A stretch of DNA of 7,934 nt from JACVRW01 sp036009005 (GTDB taxonomy: Bacteria > Actinomycetota > Thermoleophilia > Solirubrobacterales > Thermoleophilaceae). The notes under the pieces are model-generated. The model searched no databases. It saw only the letters and a program-made list of their open reading frames with translations, and was not told the DNA's origin. This document shows, in pieces, positions 1 through 6,217 of the stretch (position 1 is the first letter of the stretch; each line of letters opens with the position of its first letter). Position numbers and translations under genes: made by a program. The DNA is taken from contig DASYMP010000128.1 in the NCBI GenBank assembly GCA_036009005.1, positions 1-7,934 on the forward strand, written 5' to 3'.

Positions 1-380
1 ACGCCGCCGAGCTGGCCGCGCTGCGGCTCGACCCGGACACGCGCGCGATCGGCGAGCTCCTCCTCAGCGATATCGAGTCGCTCGACGGCGCCGGCGACCA
101 GGATGTCCTCATGCGCTTCGACGAGCGGATCCACCGCTTCAGCTGGGAAGCCGCGCGCAACCCGTACCTCGCGCAGACGCTCGAGCGCTACTTCACCCAC
201 TCGCTGCGGATCTGGTACCTGGTGCTCGACCGCGTGCCGACCCTCGGCCACGCGGTCCACGACCAGACCCAGCTCCTCGAGGCCATCCTGGACCGCAACG
301 GCCCTCACGCGCGGACGATCATGCACGAGCACGTGCTGGCTTTTCAGCGGGAGATCCTTGCTGCTTTCAGCCGTAGCTAG
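1..380 (+). CDS. GntR/FadR-family transcriptional regulator, C-terminal FCD domain (5' partial)
   Basis: The open frame enters from the left edge (reading from base 3) and ends at TAG 378-380, giving 125 visible residues. They are almost all helical and match the FCD ligand-binding domain of FadR-type GntR regulators: an 'FDERIHRF' segment (Asp40 and His44 of the visible part), then 'AARNPYL', a 'LLEAILDRNG..AR' helix and a final 'MHEHVLAF' (His110). In the family, an Asp and three His usually bind a metal that helps hold a carboxylate effector. By eye the middle His falls on Gln88, so one ligand may be missing, although His86 lies nearby. The N-terminal winged-helix domain lies outside the window. 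The gene sits just upstream of and co-directional with the dehydrogenase and transporter genes, and twin palindromes in front of those genes are natural operator candidates for it. The family call is firm; effector and targets are inference. Confidence 0.85.
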   Translation, partial: AAELAALRLDPDTRAIGELLLSDIESLDGAGDQDVLMRFDERIHRFSWEAARNPYLAQTLERYFTHSLRIWYLVLDRVPTLGHAVHDQTQLLEAILDRNGPHARTIMHEHVLAFQREILAAFSRS

Positions 381-385
381 GGCCG

Positions 386-398
386 ACTAACAACTAAC
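386..398. repeat. Short tandem direct repeat ACTAAC
   Basis: ACTAAC occurs at 386-391 and again at 393-398, six bases after the regulator's stop codon, in a locally AT-richer patch of a GC-rich region. It could be a minor protein-binding site or chance. Nothing else supports a function. Confidence 0.25.
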
Positions 399-411
399 GA
401 CAGCACTGAGG

Positions 412-475
412 ACCTGCCCGTTTCGGCAGGTGGATGACGATCGTGGCGTTTTCCGCAACGTTTGTCATCCACCTG
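412..475. repeat. Long inverted repeat / stem-loop with a competing upstream hairpin
   Basis: The arms 427-438 (CAGGTGGATGAC) and 464-475 (GTCATCCACCTG) are perfect 12-bp reverse complements. Pairing continues inward in register (442-444 with 458-460, 446-448 with 454-456, plus a G-T pair 439/463), broken only by mismatches 441/461 and 445/457. The result is a 22-position stem closing on a 5-nt loop (449-453). A second hairpin, 412-418 (ACCTGCC) with 425-431 (GGCAGGT) and a 6-nt loop, uses bases 427-431 of the left arm, so the two stems are mutually exclusive. No T-run follows on either strand, so this is not a standard intrinsic terminator. It lies upstream of the inferred dehydrogenase promoter and may be the 3' end or an attenuator of the regulator transcript, a protein-binding inverted repeat, or a mobile-element remnant. 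The structure is directly visible; its role is unknown. Confidence 0.7.
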
Positions 476-499
476 GCCTGGAGGGTGGGCCCGGAGCGG

Positions 500-517
500 C
501 TGATATATCATCGCTCG
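500..517 (+). promoter_or_regulatory. Operator palindrome overlapping the -10 box of a probable leaderless promoter (copy 1)
   Basis: TGATATATCA (501-510) is a perfect 10-bp palindrome in an otherwise GC-rich stretch. The hexamer TATCAT (506-511) fits the TANNNT -10 consensus of high-GC bacteria and ends 6 nt before GTG 518. There is no Shine-Dalgarno close to that GTG. The spacing is what a leaderless mRNA would show, with transcription starting at or next to the start codon. No convincing -35 hexamer is seen around 480-490. CTGATATATCATCGCT (500-515) recurs exactly at 2005-2020. A GntR/FCD regulator bound at the palindrome would cover the -10 box, so repression relieved by ligand is the simplest model. 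The motif and spacing are seen; regulator binding and transcription start are inferred. Confidence 0.65.
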
Positions 518-1969
518 GTGGCTACGGCGTCCACGTTCACGCGGCTCTACGTAGGTGGTGAGTGGGTCGATGCGGCCTCGGGCGAGGTCGCCGAGGCCAC
601 CAGCCCGGCCACGGGGGAGTCGCTTGGGCCGGTGGCTCAGGGCGATCGGGAAGACGCGAAGCGGGCCATCGCCGCCGCGCGCGCCGCGTTCCCGGGCTGG
701 GCCGCCGCGACGGCGTTCGAGCGCGCCGCGGCGCTCCGGCGGGTCGCCGACGCGTGTGAGGCGCGGCGCGACGAGCTCGCCCGCATCTGCACGCTCGATC
801 AGGGCAAGCCGATCGCCGAGTCGTACGACGAGGTGGACGAGCTCGTGGCGATGTGGCGTGGCGCGGCCGAGGACGGGCTCCGTATCGAGGGCTCGATTCC
901 GCCCAGCTCCGGCGCCGGCAAGCGCGTGCTCCTGCTGCGGCGTCCGAAGGGGCCGGTGGCCGTGGTCACGCCCTGGAACTGGCCCTACACGATGCCCGCG
1001 GAGCTCGTGGCGCCGGCGCTCGCGTCCGGGAACACCGTCGTCTGGAACCCGGCCCCCACGACCGCCGTCTGCTCCGGCGTGCTCGCGGACTGCATCGCGG
1101 ACGCCGAGCTCCCACCCGGCGTGTTCAACTTCGTGCCGGGTCCGGGCCCGGTCGTCGGCGACGAGATCGTGTCGAACCCCGGCACGGTCGCCGTCGGCTT
1201 CATCGGCTCGACCGCAACCGGCCGCAGGATCGCCGAGCGCGCGGCGGGCAAGGCGCTGCTCCTGGAGATGGGCGGCAACGGCCCGCTCGTGGTCATGGAC
1301 GACGCCGATCTCGACGCCGCCGCCGAGGCCGCCCTCAGCGCCTGCTTCCTCTGCGCCGGCCAGAGCTGCACGGCCGGCGAGCGGCTCCTCGTGCACGAGG
1401 CAGTGAGAGAGGACTTCGTGGGGCGCCTGCGAGAGGTTGCCGCGCGCGCGGCGCTCGGCGACCCGCTGAATGAATCGACCACGATGGGGCCGCTCAACAA
1501 CGAGCCGGTCGCCGCCAAGATGGACGAGCACGTGACCGACGCGATCAACCGCGGCGCCGAGGTGATCGCGGGCGGAGCGCGCGCCGGCGGCTTCCCCACG
1601 GACCTGTACTGGCCCGCCACCGTCCTTGACCGCGTGCCCGCCGATGCGCTGGCCGTGACGGAGGAGACGTTCGGTCCGATCGCTCCCGTGGTGAGCGTCC
1701 GAAGCCTTGACGAGGCGATCCAGATGACGAACGAATCGCCCTACGGCCTGCTCGCGGCGATCTTCACGGCGGACCTCTACAGCGGGCTCCGCTTCGCGGA
1801 CGAGGTACGCAGCGGACTCGTGAACATCAACGAGACGACCAACTACTGGGAGAACCATCTTCCCTTCGGCGGGCGGGCCGGAACCGACAGCGGAAGCGGG
1901 CGCGTGGGCGGCCGTTACCCCTTCGAGGTGCTCACCGAGCTCCAGACCGTCGTCATCGGCGCACGTTAA
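518..1969 (+). CDS. NAD(P)-dependent aldehyde dehydrogenase (ALDH superfamily)
   Basis: A 483-residue cytoplasmic enzyme of normal length for the ALDH superfamily, which oxidises aldehydes to carboxylates with NAD(P)+. Visible landmarks are the N-terminal 'YVGGEWVDA', 'TPWNWPY' with catalytic Asn154, a Rossmann segment 'GFIGSTATGR' (about 227-236), the general base Glu250 in 'LLLEMGGNGP', nucleophile Cys284 in 'GQSCTAGER', 'EETFGPI' (about 382-388) and a C-terminal 'LPFGG'. The cofactor-binding Lys usual in the 'KPxE/KxAE' segment is Asn177 here ('VVWNPAPTT'), and the following acidic position is Pro180, so NAD versus NADP preference cannot be read off. GTG 518 is preferred over ATG 434: an upstream start would read through the stem-loop and operator, and 518 has the same motif spacing as the downstream gene. 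Synteny with a betaine-type importer suggests an aldehyde derived from a quaternary amine, such as betaine aldehyde; that substrate is a guess. Confidence 0.9.
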   Translation: MATASTFTRLYVGGEWVDAASGEVAEATSPATGESLGPVAQGDREDAKRAIAAARAAFPGWAAATAFERAAALRRVADACEARRDELARICTLDQGKPIAESYDEVDELVAMWRGAAEDGLRIEGSIPPSSGAGKRVLLLRRPKGPVAVVTPWNWPYTMPAELVAPALASGNTVVWNPAPTTAVCSGVLADCIADAELPPGVFNFVPGPGPVVGDEIVSNPGTVAVGFIGSTATGRRIAERAAGKALLLEMGGNGPLVVMDDADLDAAAEAALSACFLCAGQSCTAGERLLVHEAVREDFVGRLREVAARAALGDPLNESTTMGPLNNEPVAAKMDEHVTDAINRGAEVIAGGARAGGFPTDLYWPATVLDRVPADALAVTEETFGPIAPVVSVRSLDEAIQMTNESPYGLLAAIFTADLYSGLRFADEVRSGLVNINETTNYWENHLPFGGRAGTDSGSGRVGGRYPFEVLTELQTVVIGAR

Positions 1970-1981
1970 ATCTGCGCCAAG

Positions 1982-2006
1982 AGGGCTAGCGAGGGCGGTA
2001 AGCCCT
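1982..2006. repeat. Small inverted repeat between the dehydrogenase and transporter genes
   Basis: AGGGCT (1982-1987) and AGCCCT (2001-2006) are perfect 6-bp reverse complements around a 13-nt loop, 12 nt after the dehydrogenase stop. The last base is also the first base of the second TGATATATCA palindrome. There is no T-tract and the loop is long, so it is a poor terminator, and read-through from the dehydrogenase into the transporter is likely. The position overlaps the expected -35 area, so it could equally be a protein-binding site or chance. Confidence 0.35.
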
Positions 2007-2022
2007 GATATATCATCGCTTC
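2005..2022 (+). promoter_or_regulatory. Operator palindrome overlapping the -10 box of a probable leaderless promoter (copy 2)
   Basis: This is the second exact copy of CTGATATATCATCGCT (2005-2020). The palindrome TGATATATCA lies at 2006-2015, TATCAT at 2011-2016 is a TANNNT -10 candidate, and GTG 2023 follows after the same 7-nt gap from the palindrome as in copy 1. No Shine-Dalgarno precedes the GTG at usable distance and no clear -35 is visible. The flanking sequences of the two copies otherwise differ, so the shared block looks like a conserved site and not a recent duplication of a larger segment. It probably gives the transporter its own promoter under the same regulator as the dehydrogenase. 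Confidence 0.65.
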
Positions 2023-3150
2023 GTGACCGACTCGCACGGCTCTGCCGCCGTGGAGACCCCCGAAGCGCCCCCGGCCCTGGATCGCAACGGTGAGCCGCTG
2101 CTGCATGCCGAGGGCATCTGGAAGGTCTTCGGACCGAAGGCGGACAGCGTGGTCGGCACGCCCGACGCGGACCTGTCCCGAGCCGAGCTGCGCGAGAAGA
2201 CCGGCTGCGTCGCGGCCGTGCGCGACATCTCCATCGAGGTCTGGCCCGGCGAGGTGTTCGTGGTCATGGGCCTGTCGGGCTCCGGCAAGTCCACGCTCGT
2301 GCGCACGCTCATCAGGCTGATCGAGCCCACGGCCGGCACGGTCAGGATCGGCGACCAGGACGTGACGGGCGCCGATGCCGCCGCGCTGCGCGAGCTGCGC
2401 CGCCACCGCGTCTCCATGGTCTTCCAGCACTTCGGCCTGCTCGCCCACCGCACGGTGATCGACAACGTGGCCTTCGGCCTCGAGATCCAGGGCGTGTCGA
2501 AGGAGAAGCGCCTCAGCCGCGCGGGCGAGATGCTCGACCTCGTCGGCCTCGAGGACGTGGCGACCTCGTTCCCCGCGCAGCTCTCCGGCGGGATGCAGCA
2601 GCGCGTCGGGCTCGCGCGCGCTTTCGCGGTCGACCCCGAGCTGATGCTCTACGACGAGCCCTTCAGCGCGCTCGACCCGCTGATCCGCCGCGACATGCAG
2701 GACGAGGTGATCCGCCTCCAGGAGGAGACGGGCAAGACCATGCTCTTCATCACCCACGACCTGCCCGAGGCGCTGCGGCTCGGCGACCGCATCGCGATCA
2801 TGCGCGACGGCGCGATCGTGCAGCTCGGCACTCCCGAGGAGCTCGTGGGCTCGCCCGCCGACGAGTACGTGGCCAACTTCGTGCGCGACATCCCGCGCAC
2901 CCACGTCCTGACGCTGCGCTGGATCATGCGCGACCCCGAGCCCGGCGAGGAGTCGGGCGACGGTCCGGAGCTGCCCGTCGGCACGACGCTCAAGGAGGCC
3001 GTGCCGCTCGTGGCGTCCACGGAGCAGCCGGTGCGCGCCGTGAAGGACGGCCGCGTGGTGGGCATCGTCGATCGCGTGGCCATCCTGCGGGCCATGGCCG
3101 AGGATCCCGACACCTCCTCCGGTACTCGCGGCGCGGATGGCAGTAGCTAG
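2023..3150 (+). CDS. proV: Glycine betaine/proline-type ABC importer, ATP-binding subunit (ProV/OpuAA-like)
   Basis: A 375-residue ATPase that powers uptake of quaternary ammonium compounds (glycine betaine, choline, carnitine or proline betaine class). Seen in order: the ProV-style stretch between the first beta strand and Walker A ('IWKVFGPKA' to 'LREKTGCVAAVRD', residues 32-68), Walker A GLSGSGKST (83-91), Q-loop VFQH (133-136), signature LSGGMQQRVGLARA (187-200), Walker B LMLYDEP (207-213), D-loop SALD and switch His245 in ITHD. The segment after about residue 285 looks like a single degenerate CBS-like module ('VRAVKDGRVVGIVDRVAILRAM'), whereas E. coli ProV and OpuAA carry a recognisable tandem CBS pair; ionic-strength sensing may be weak or absent. 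GTG is the start, with no Shine-Dalgarno and the operator/-10 motif 7 nt upstream. The gene overlaps the permease by 14 bp. Family assignment is strong; the exact substrate is unknown. Confidence 0.92.
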   Translation: MTDSHGSAAVETPEAPPALDRNGEPLLHAEGIWKVFGPKADSVVGTPDADLSRAELREKTGCVAAVRDISIEVWPGEVFVVMGLSGSGKSTLVRTLIRLIEPTAGTVRIGDQDVTGADAAALRELRRHRVSMVFQHFGLLAHRTVIDNVAFGLEIQGVSKEKRLSRAGEMLDLVGLEDVATSFPAQLSGGMQQRVGLARAFAVDPELMLYDEPFSALDPLIRRDMQDEVIRLQEETGKTMLFITHDLPEALRLGDRIAIMRDGAIVQLGTPEELVGSPADEYVANFVRDIPRTHVLTLRWIMRDPEPGEESGDGPELPVGTTLKEAVPLVASTEQPVRAVKDGRVVGIVDRVAILRAMAEDPDTSSGTRGADGSS

Positions 3151-5197
3151 CGGCAGGCTGCGCGCCCCGGCGTTCGCGGCGCCCAGCTCGCGCTTTCGCG
3201 GCCGCGGTGCCCAGGTCGCCGGGATCGTCGCGCTCATGGTCGTGGCGTACCTCCTCTTCAAGAACGAGTCGCCCTGGCCCGGCTCGCTCACGTGGTCGCA
3301 GCTGCCGTCGAAGCTCGACAAGGCGCAGACGTGGCTGCTCGAGCAGCGCACCACCGGCTCGAACCCGTTCTTCGCCGTGCTTGACGCGTTCCGCGCGTTC
3401 GCCGACTGGCTGGTCAGCGCGCTGCTGAACGCGCTCGAGTGGCTCACCTGGGTCGGCACGCTGGCCGCCGGCACGCTGATCGTGCTCCGCTACGGCGGCT
3501 GGCGCGCCGCGCTGATCGTGCTCGCCGCGTTCATCTCGTTCGCGCTGATGGGCCTCTGGGAGCAGAGCGTCCAGACGCTCGCGCTGATGATGGCCGCGGT
3601 GATGCTCTCGCTCCTGATCGGAGTGCCGATCGGCGTCTGGGCCGGGCGCAACGAGCGCGTGCACCGCGCGATCACGCCGGTGCTCGACGCGATGCAGATC
3701 GTGCCGGCGTTCGCGTACCTGATGCCGGTGGTGATCGTCTTCTCGGTCGGCCCCGCCGCCGCGGTGATCTGCACGATGATCTACGCGGTGCCGCCGGCGG
3801 TGCGCATCACCGCGCTCGGCATCCGCGGGGTGACTCCGGAGTCGGTGGAGGCGTCGAAGGCGCTGGGGGCCACCTCCTCGCAGACGCTCTTCAAGGTCCA
3901 GCTCCCGCTCGCCCGCCGCCAGCTCCTGCTCGCGCTGAACCAGACGATCATGTTCGCGCTCTCGCTCGTCGTGATCGCGGGCCTGATCGGCGGCCGTGGC
4001 CTCGGCGACGTCGTCACGAACGGGCTCTACTCGAACCCCGCGCTGGCGCTGCTCGCCGGCATCGCGATCGTGGTGATGGCCATAGCGCTCGACCGCGCGA
4101 CGTCGGCGATAGCCGACCGCACAGACCCCGCGAAGCGCCAGCTCACGGACGAGCGCAGGCGCAGCGCGCGGCGCTACACCCTGATCGTCGTCGGGGTGAT
4201 CGCGCTGATCGTGGTGGTGGCGAAGCTGCTGGGCGCCCAGCCGATCTATCCCGAGGAGTTCGAGACCGCGAGCTCCGTCTACACCGCGGACATCCAGAGC
4301 ACGATCCTCGGCTGGATCCAGAGCGTGCTCGACTACATCCAGGATCCGAGCTCGTTCATCTTCGGGATCACCGACCCGCTCGGCAACTTCATCCTCCAGA
4401 AGTTCCTCGAGCCGATCCGCAAGCTGCTGATGGAGTCGCCCTGGTTCCTCGTGCTCGCCGGGCTCACCGCGATCGCCTACGTGCTGAGCGGCCTGCGCCC
4501 CGCGGTGACCACGCTGCTGATGCTCGCGGCGATCGGACTCATGGGAGTCTGGGACCCGGCCATGGACACGGCGTCGCAGGTGCTCGTGGCCACCGCCATC
4601 GCCGTGGTGATCGGGATCGCGATCGGCATCTGGGCCGCCGAGTCGCCGCGCGTCGAGATGCTGCTCCGACCCGTGCTCGACACGCTCCAAACGCTTCCGC
4701 AGCTCGTCTACATCATCCCGTTCATCTACCTGATGCCGGTGTCGCGCGTGCCCGGCGTGGTGGCGTCGGTGCTGTACGCGATCCCGGTGGTAATCAGGCT
4801 CGTGACCTCCGGCATACGAAGCGTGCCGCCGGCACCCGTCGAGGCGGCGCACGCCTTCGGGGCCTCGCGGCTCCAGGTGCTCGCCAAGGTCAAGGTCCCG
4901 TTGGCCCGCGAGAGCATCATGCTCGGCGTCAACCAGGGGATCATCATGGTCCTCGCGGTTGTCGTCATCGGCGGCCTCGTGGGCTCGGGCGCGCTCGGCG
5001 ACCTGGTCGCCCGCGGACTCCAGCGGAACGAGTTCGGCGAGGGCGTCGTGGCCTCGCTGGCGATCCTCGCCCTCGGCATCGCGCTCGATCGCGTGACGCA
5101 GGGGAAGCGCGCCGCGGGTGAGCGCTCGAGCGGCGGCCCACTTTTCGGAATCGGAAGAAAGAGACGTCAAGTGCAAACAGGAGGAGGGGCGGTTTGA
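3137..5197 (+). CDS. proW: Betaine-type ABC importer permease, two ProW-like domains fused in tandem
   Basis: A 686-residue inner-membrane protein, roughly twice the size of a usual ProW/OpuAB permease core. It contains two homologous halves. Half 1 has an N-terminal membrane segment (about 26-42), a core of hydrophobic helices from about 105 to 320 and an EAA loop starting at Glu238 ('EASKALGATSS' to 'LPLAR'). Half 2 starts after a charged linker (about 331-346), with helices to about 660 and an EAA loop starting at Glu569 ('EAAHAFGASRL' to 'VPLAR'). Paired motifs support duplication: 'MQIVPAFAYLMP' (about 186) with 'LQTLPQLVYIIP' (about 517), and 'GGRGLGDVVTNGL' with 'GSGALGDLVARGL'. The fusion would supply both membrane halves as one chain, to work with a dimer of the upstream ATPase. 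ATG 3137 lies inside the end of the ATPase gene without a clear Shine-Dalgarno, suggesting translational coupling. The C-terminal tail is basic, and its last codons contain the next gene's ribosome binding site. Confidence 0.92.
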   Translation: MAVASGRLRAPAFAAPSSRFRGRGAQVAGIVALMVVAYLLFKNESPWPGSLTWSQLPSKLDKAQTWLLEQRTTGSNPFFAVLDAFRAFADWLVSALLNALEWLTWVGTLAAGTLIVLRYGGWRAALIVLAAFISFALMGLWEQSVQTLALMMAAVMLSLLIGVPIGVWAGRNERVHRAITPVLDAMQIVPAFAYLMPVVIVFSVGPAAAVICTMIYAVPPAVRITALGIRGVTPESVEASKALGATSSQTLFKVQLPLARRQLLLALNQTIMFALSLVVIAGLIGGRGLGDVVTNGLYSNPALALLAGIAIVVMAIALDRATSAIADRTDPAKRQLTDERRRSARRYTLIVVGVIALIVVVAKLLGAQPIYPEEFETASSVYTADIQSTILGWIQSVLDYIQDPSSFIFGITDPLGNFILQKFLEPIRKLLMESPWFLVLAGLTAIAYVLSGLRPAVTTLLMLAAIGLMGVWDPAMDTASQVLVATAIAVVIGIAIGIWAAESPRVEMLLRPVLDTLQTLPQLVYIIPFIYLMPVSRVPGVVASVLYAIPVVIRLVTSGIRSVPPAPVEAAHAFGASRLQVLAKVKVPLARESIMLGVNQGIIMVLAVVVIGGLVGSGALGDLVARGLQRNEFGEGVVASLAILALGIALDRVTQGKRAAGERSSGGPLFGIGRKRRQVQTGGGAV
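5179..5184 (+). promoter_or_regulatory. Strong ribosome binding site that fixes a TTG start
   Basis: AGGAGG at 5179-5184, inside the last codons of the permease gene, stands 9 nt before TTG 5194. It supports TTG over the in-frame ATG 5212 as the binding-protein start, and contrasts with the lack of a Shine-Dalgarno at the first gene of the transporter. A stronger initiation site for the last gene fits the usual need for excess binding protein over membrane subunits. Confidence 0.8.
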
Positions 5198-6189
5198 AGA
5201 CCCACAGGCGCATGTGGGCCCTGGTGGCGGCGCTGATGCTGGCGCTGTTTGTCTCGGCCTGCGGGGCGAAGAAGGACAACACGGGCAGCAGTGGTCAGAG
5301 CGCGTCCAGCGGCAAGGACTGCGGGAAGGTCGTGCTGAACGAGCAGGCCTGGGCGGGCTCGACCGCCAACACCTACATCGCGAAGGCCGTGCTCGAGGAC
5401 GAGCTCGGCTGTCAGGTCGAGGTCACGAAGATCGCGGAGATCCCGGTCTTCCAGGCCATGGCCGACGGCAAGGTCGACGCGGTGCTCGAGGACTGGCAGC
5501 ACGTCGACGAGTACGCGAAGTACATCGACAAGGCCGGCACGGTGGTCCAGGGCGGACCGCTCGGAGTCGAGGGCCACATCGGGTGGTTCATTCCGAAGTA
5601 CCTGATGGACCAGCACCCCGAGTTCAAGAGCTGGGAGGGCCTGAAGGGCAAGGAGGATCTCTTCAAGACACCGGAGTCCGGCGACCAGGGCATGTTCCTG
5701 GGCGGCGACCCCTCCTACGTCCAGAAGGATCAGGAGCTGATCAAGGCGCTCGGGCTCAACTTCAAGTTCGTGACCGCCGGCGCGGAGCCGGCCCAGGTCG
5801 CGCGCTGGAGCCAGGCCTACAAGCAGCAGAAGCCGGTGATCTTCTACTGGTACACGCCGCAGTACCTGAACCAGCAGTACGACCTCGCGGAGGTCAAGCT
5901 GCCGCCTCGCACCGAGGCGAACAAGGACTGCAAGGACGACTCCAAGTCCGGAGGCGACCCCGAGCAGTACAAGTGCGCGTACGACATCACGGTGATCAAC
6001 AAGCTGTTCTCGAAGAAGTTCGCGGACGGCGGATCGCCGGCGTTCGACATGCTCAAGAAGATGAAGCTCACCAACGAGGATCAGGAGCTCGTCGCCAAGG
6101 CGATCGCAGGCGACAAGCAGGATCCCGAGGACGCGGGCCGCGACTGGGTGAAGAAGAACCCGGACAAGGTCAAGCAGTGGCTCCAGTAG
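5194..6189 (+). CDS. proX: Glycine betaine-type ABC importer substrate-binding lipoprotein (OpuAC/ProX-like)
   Basis: A 331-residue extracytoplasmic solute receptor of the OpuAC family, anchored by lipid. The signal peptide has a charged start (KTHRR), a hydrophobic core and a lipobox VSAC with Cys23, followed by a Ser/Gly-rich tether to about residue 42. Family landmarks are 'NEQAWAGSTAN' (about 49-59), 'DAVLEDW' (about 95-101), 'GWFIPKYL' (about 130-137) and 'FYWYTPQYL' (about 217-225). Trp53, Trp101, Trp131 and Trp219 are candidates for the aromatic cage that holds a quaternary ammonium head group. Four further Cys (43, 73, 246, 261) could form two disulfides outside the membrane. TTG is the start, overlapping the permease stop by 4 bp, with AGGAGG 9 nt upstream. 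The family is clear; ligand (betaine, choline, carnitine or another) cannot be fixed from sequence alone. Confidence 0.92.
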   Translation: MKTHRRMWALVAALMLALFVSACGAKKDNTGSSGQSASSGKDCGKVVLNEQAWAGSTANTYIAKAVLEDELGCQVEVTKIAEIPVFQAMADGKVDAVLEDWQHVDEYAKYIDKAGTVVQGGPLGVEGHIGWFIPKYLMDQHPEFKSWEGLKGKEDLFKTPESGDQGMFLGGDPSYVQKDQELIKALGLNFKFVTAGAEPAQVARWSQAYKQQKPVIFYWYTPQYLNQQYDLAEVKLPPRTEANKDCKDDSKSGGDPEQYKCAYDITVINKLFSKKFADGGSPAFDMLKKMKLTNEDQELVAKAIAGDKQDPEDAGRDWVKKNPDKVKQWLQ

Positions 6190-6217
6190 CCGGCTGAGCC
6201 ACACCGCATGCTGAAGG

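Noticed and set aside
462..467. TTGTCA as a -35 box for the dehydrogenase promoter
   Set aside because: It is 38 bp from the TATCAT hexamer, far from the usual 16-19 bp, and is part of the stem-loop arm.
427..475. Stem-loop as an intrinsic terminator of the regulator gene
   Set aside because: The stem is long enough but no T-tract follows on either strand (GC-rich bases follow on the + strand), unlike the clear terminator at 6218-6250.
434..517. Extended dehydrogenase start at ATG 434 adding 28 residues
   Set aside because: The extension would be encoded by the stem-loop and operator sequence, lacks a Shine-Dalgarno, and has no counterpart at the usual N-terminus of the family.
377..1858. 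493-codon open frame on the - strand opposite the aldehyde dehydrogenase
   Set aside because: It mirrors a well-supported gene; its product is dominated by Arg, Gly, His, Asp and Glu with no domain signature, as expected for the antisense frame of a GC-rich gene.
1966..3474. 502-codon open frame on the - strand opposite the ProV-like gene
   Set aside because: Composition of an antisense shadow; the opposite strand carries all ABC ATPase motifs in order.
2990..5176. 728-codon open frame on the - strand opposite the permease
   Set aside because: Extreme His/Arg/Asp/Glu composition without hydrophobic core or motifs; the + strand frame has clear duplicated permease domains.
5118..6197. 359-codon + strand frame overlapping the binding-protein gene
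   Set aside because: Gly/Arg/Gln-rich product without recognisable motifs; the alternative frame has signal peptide, lipobox and OpuAC motifs with a strong ribosome binding site.
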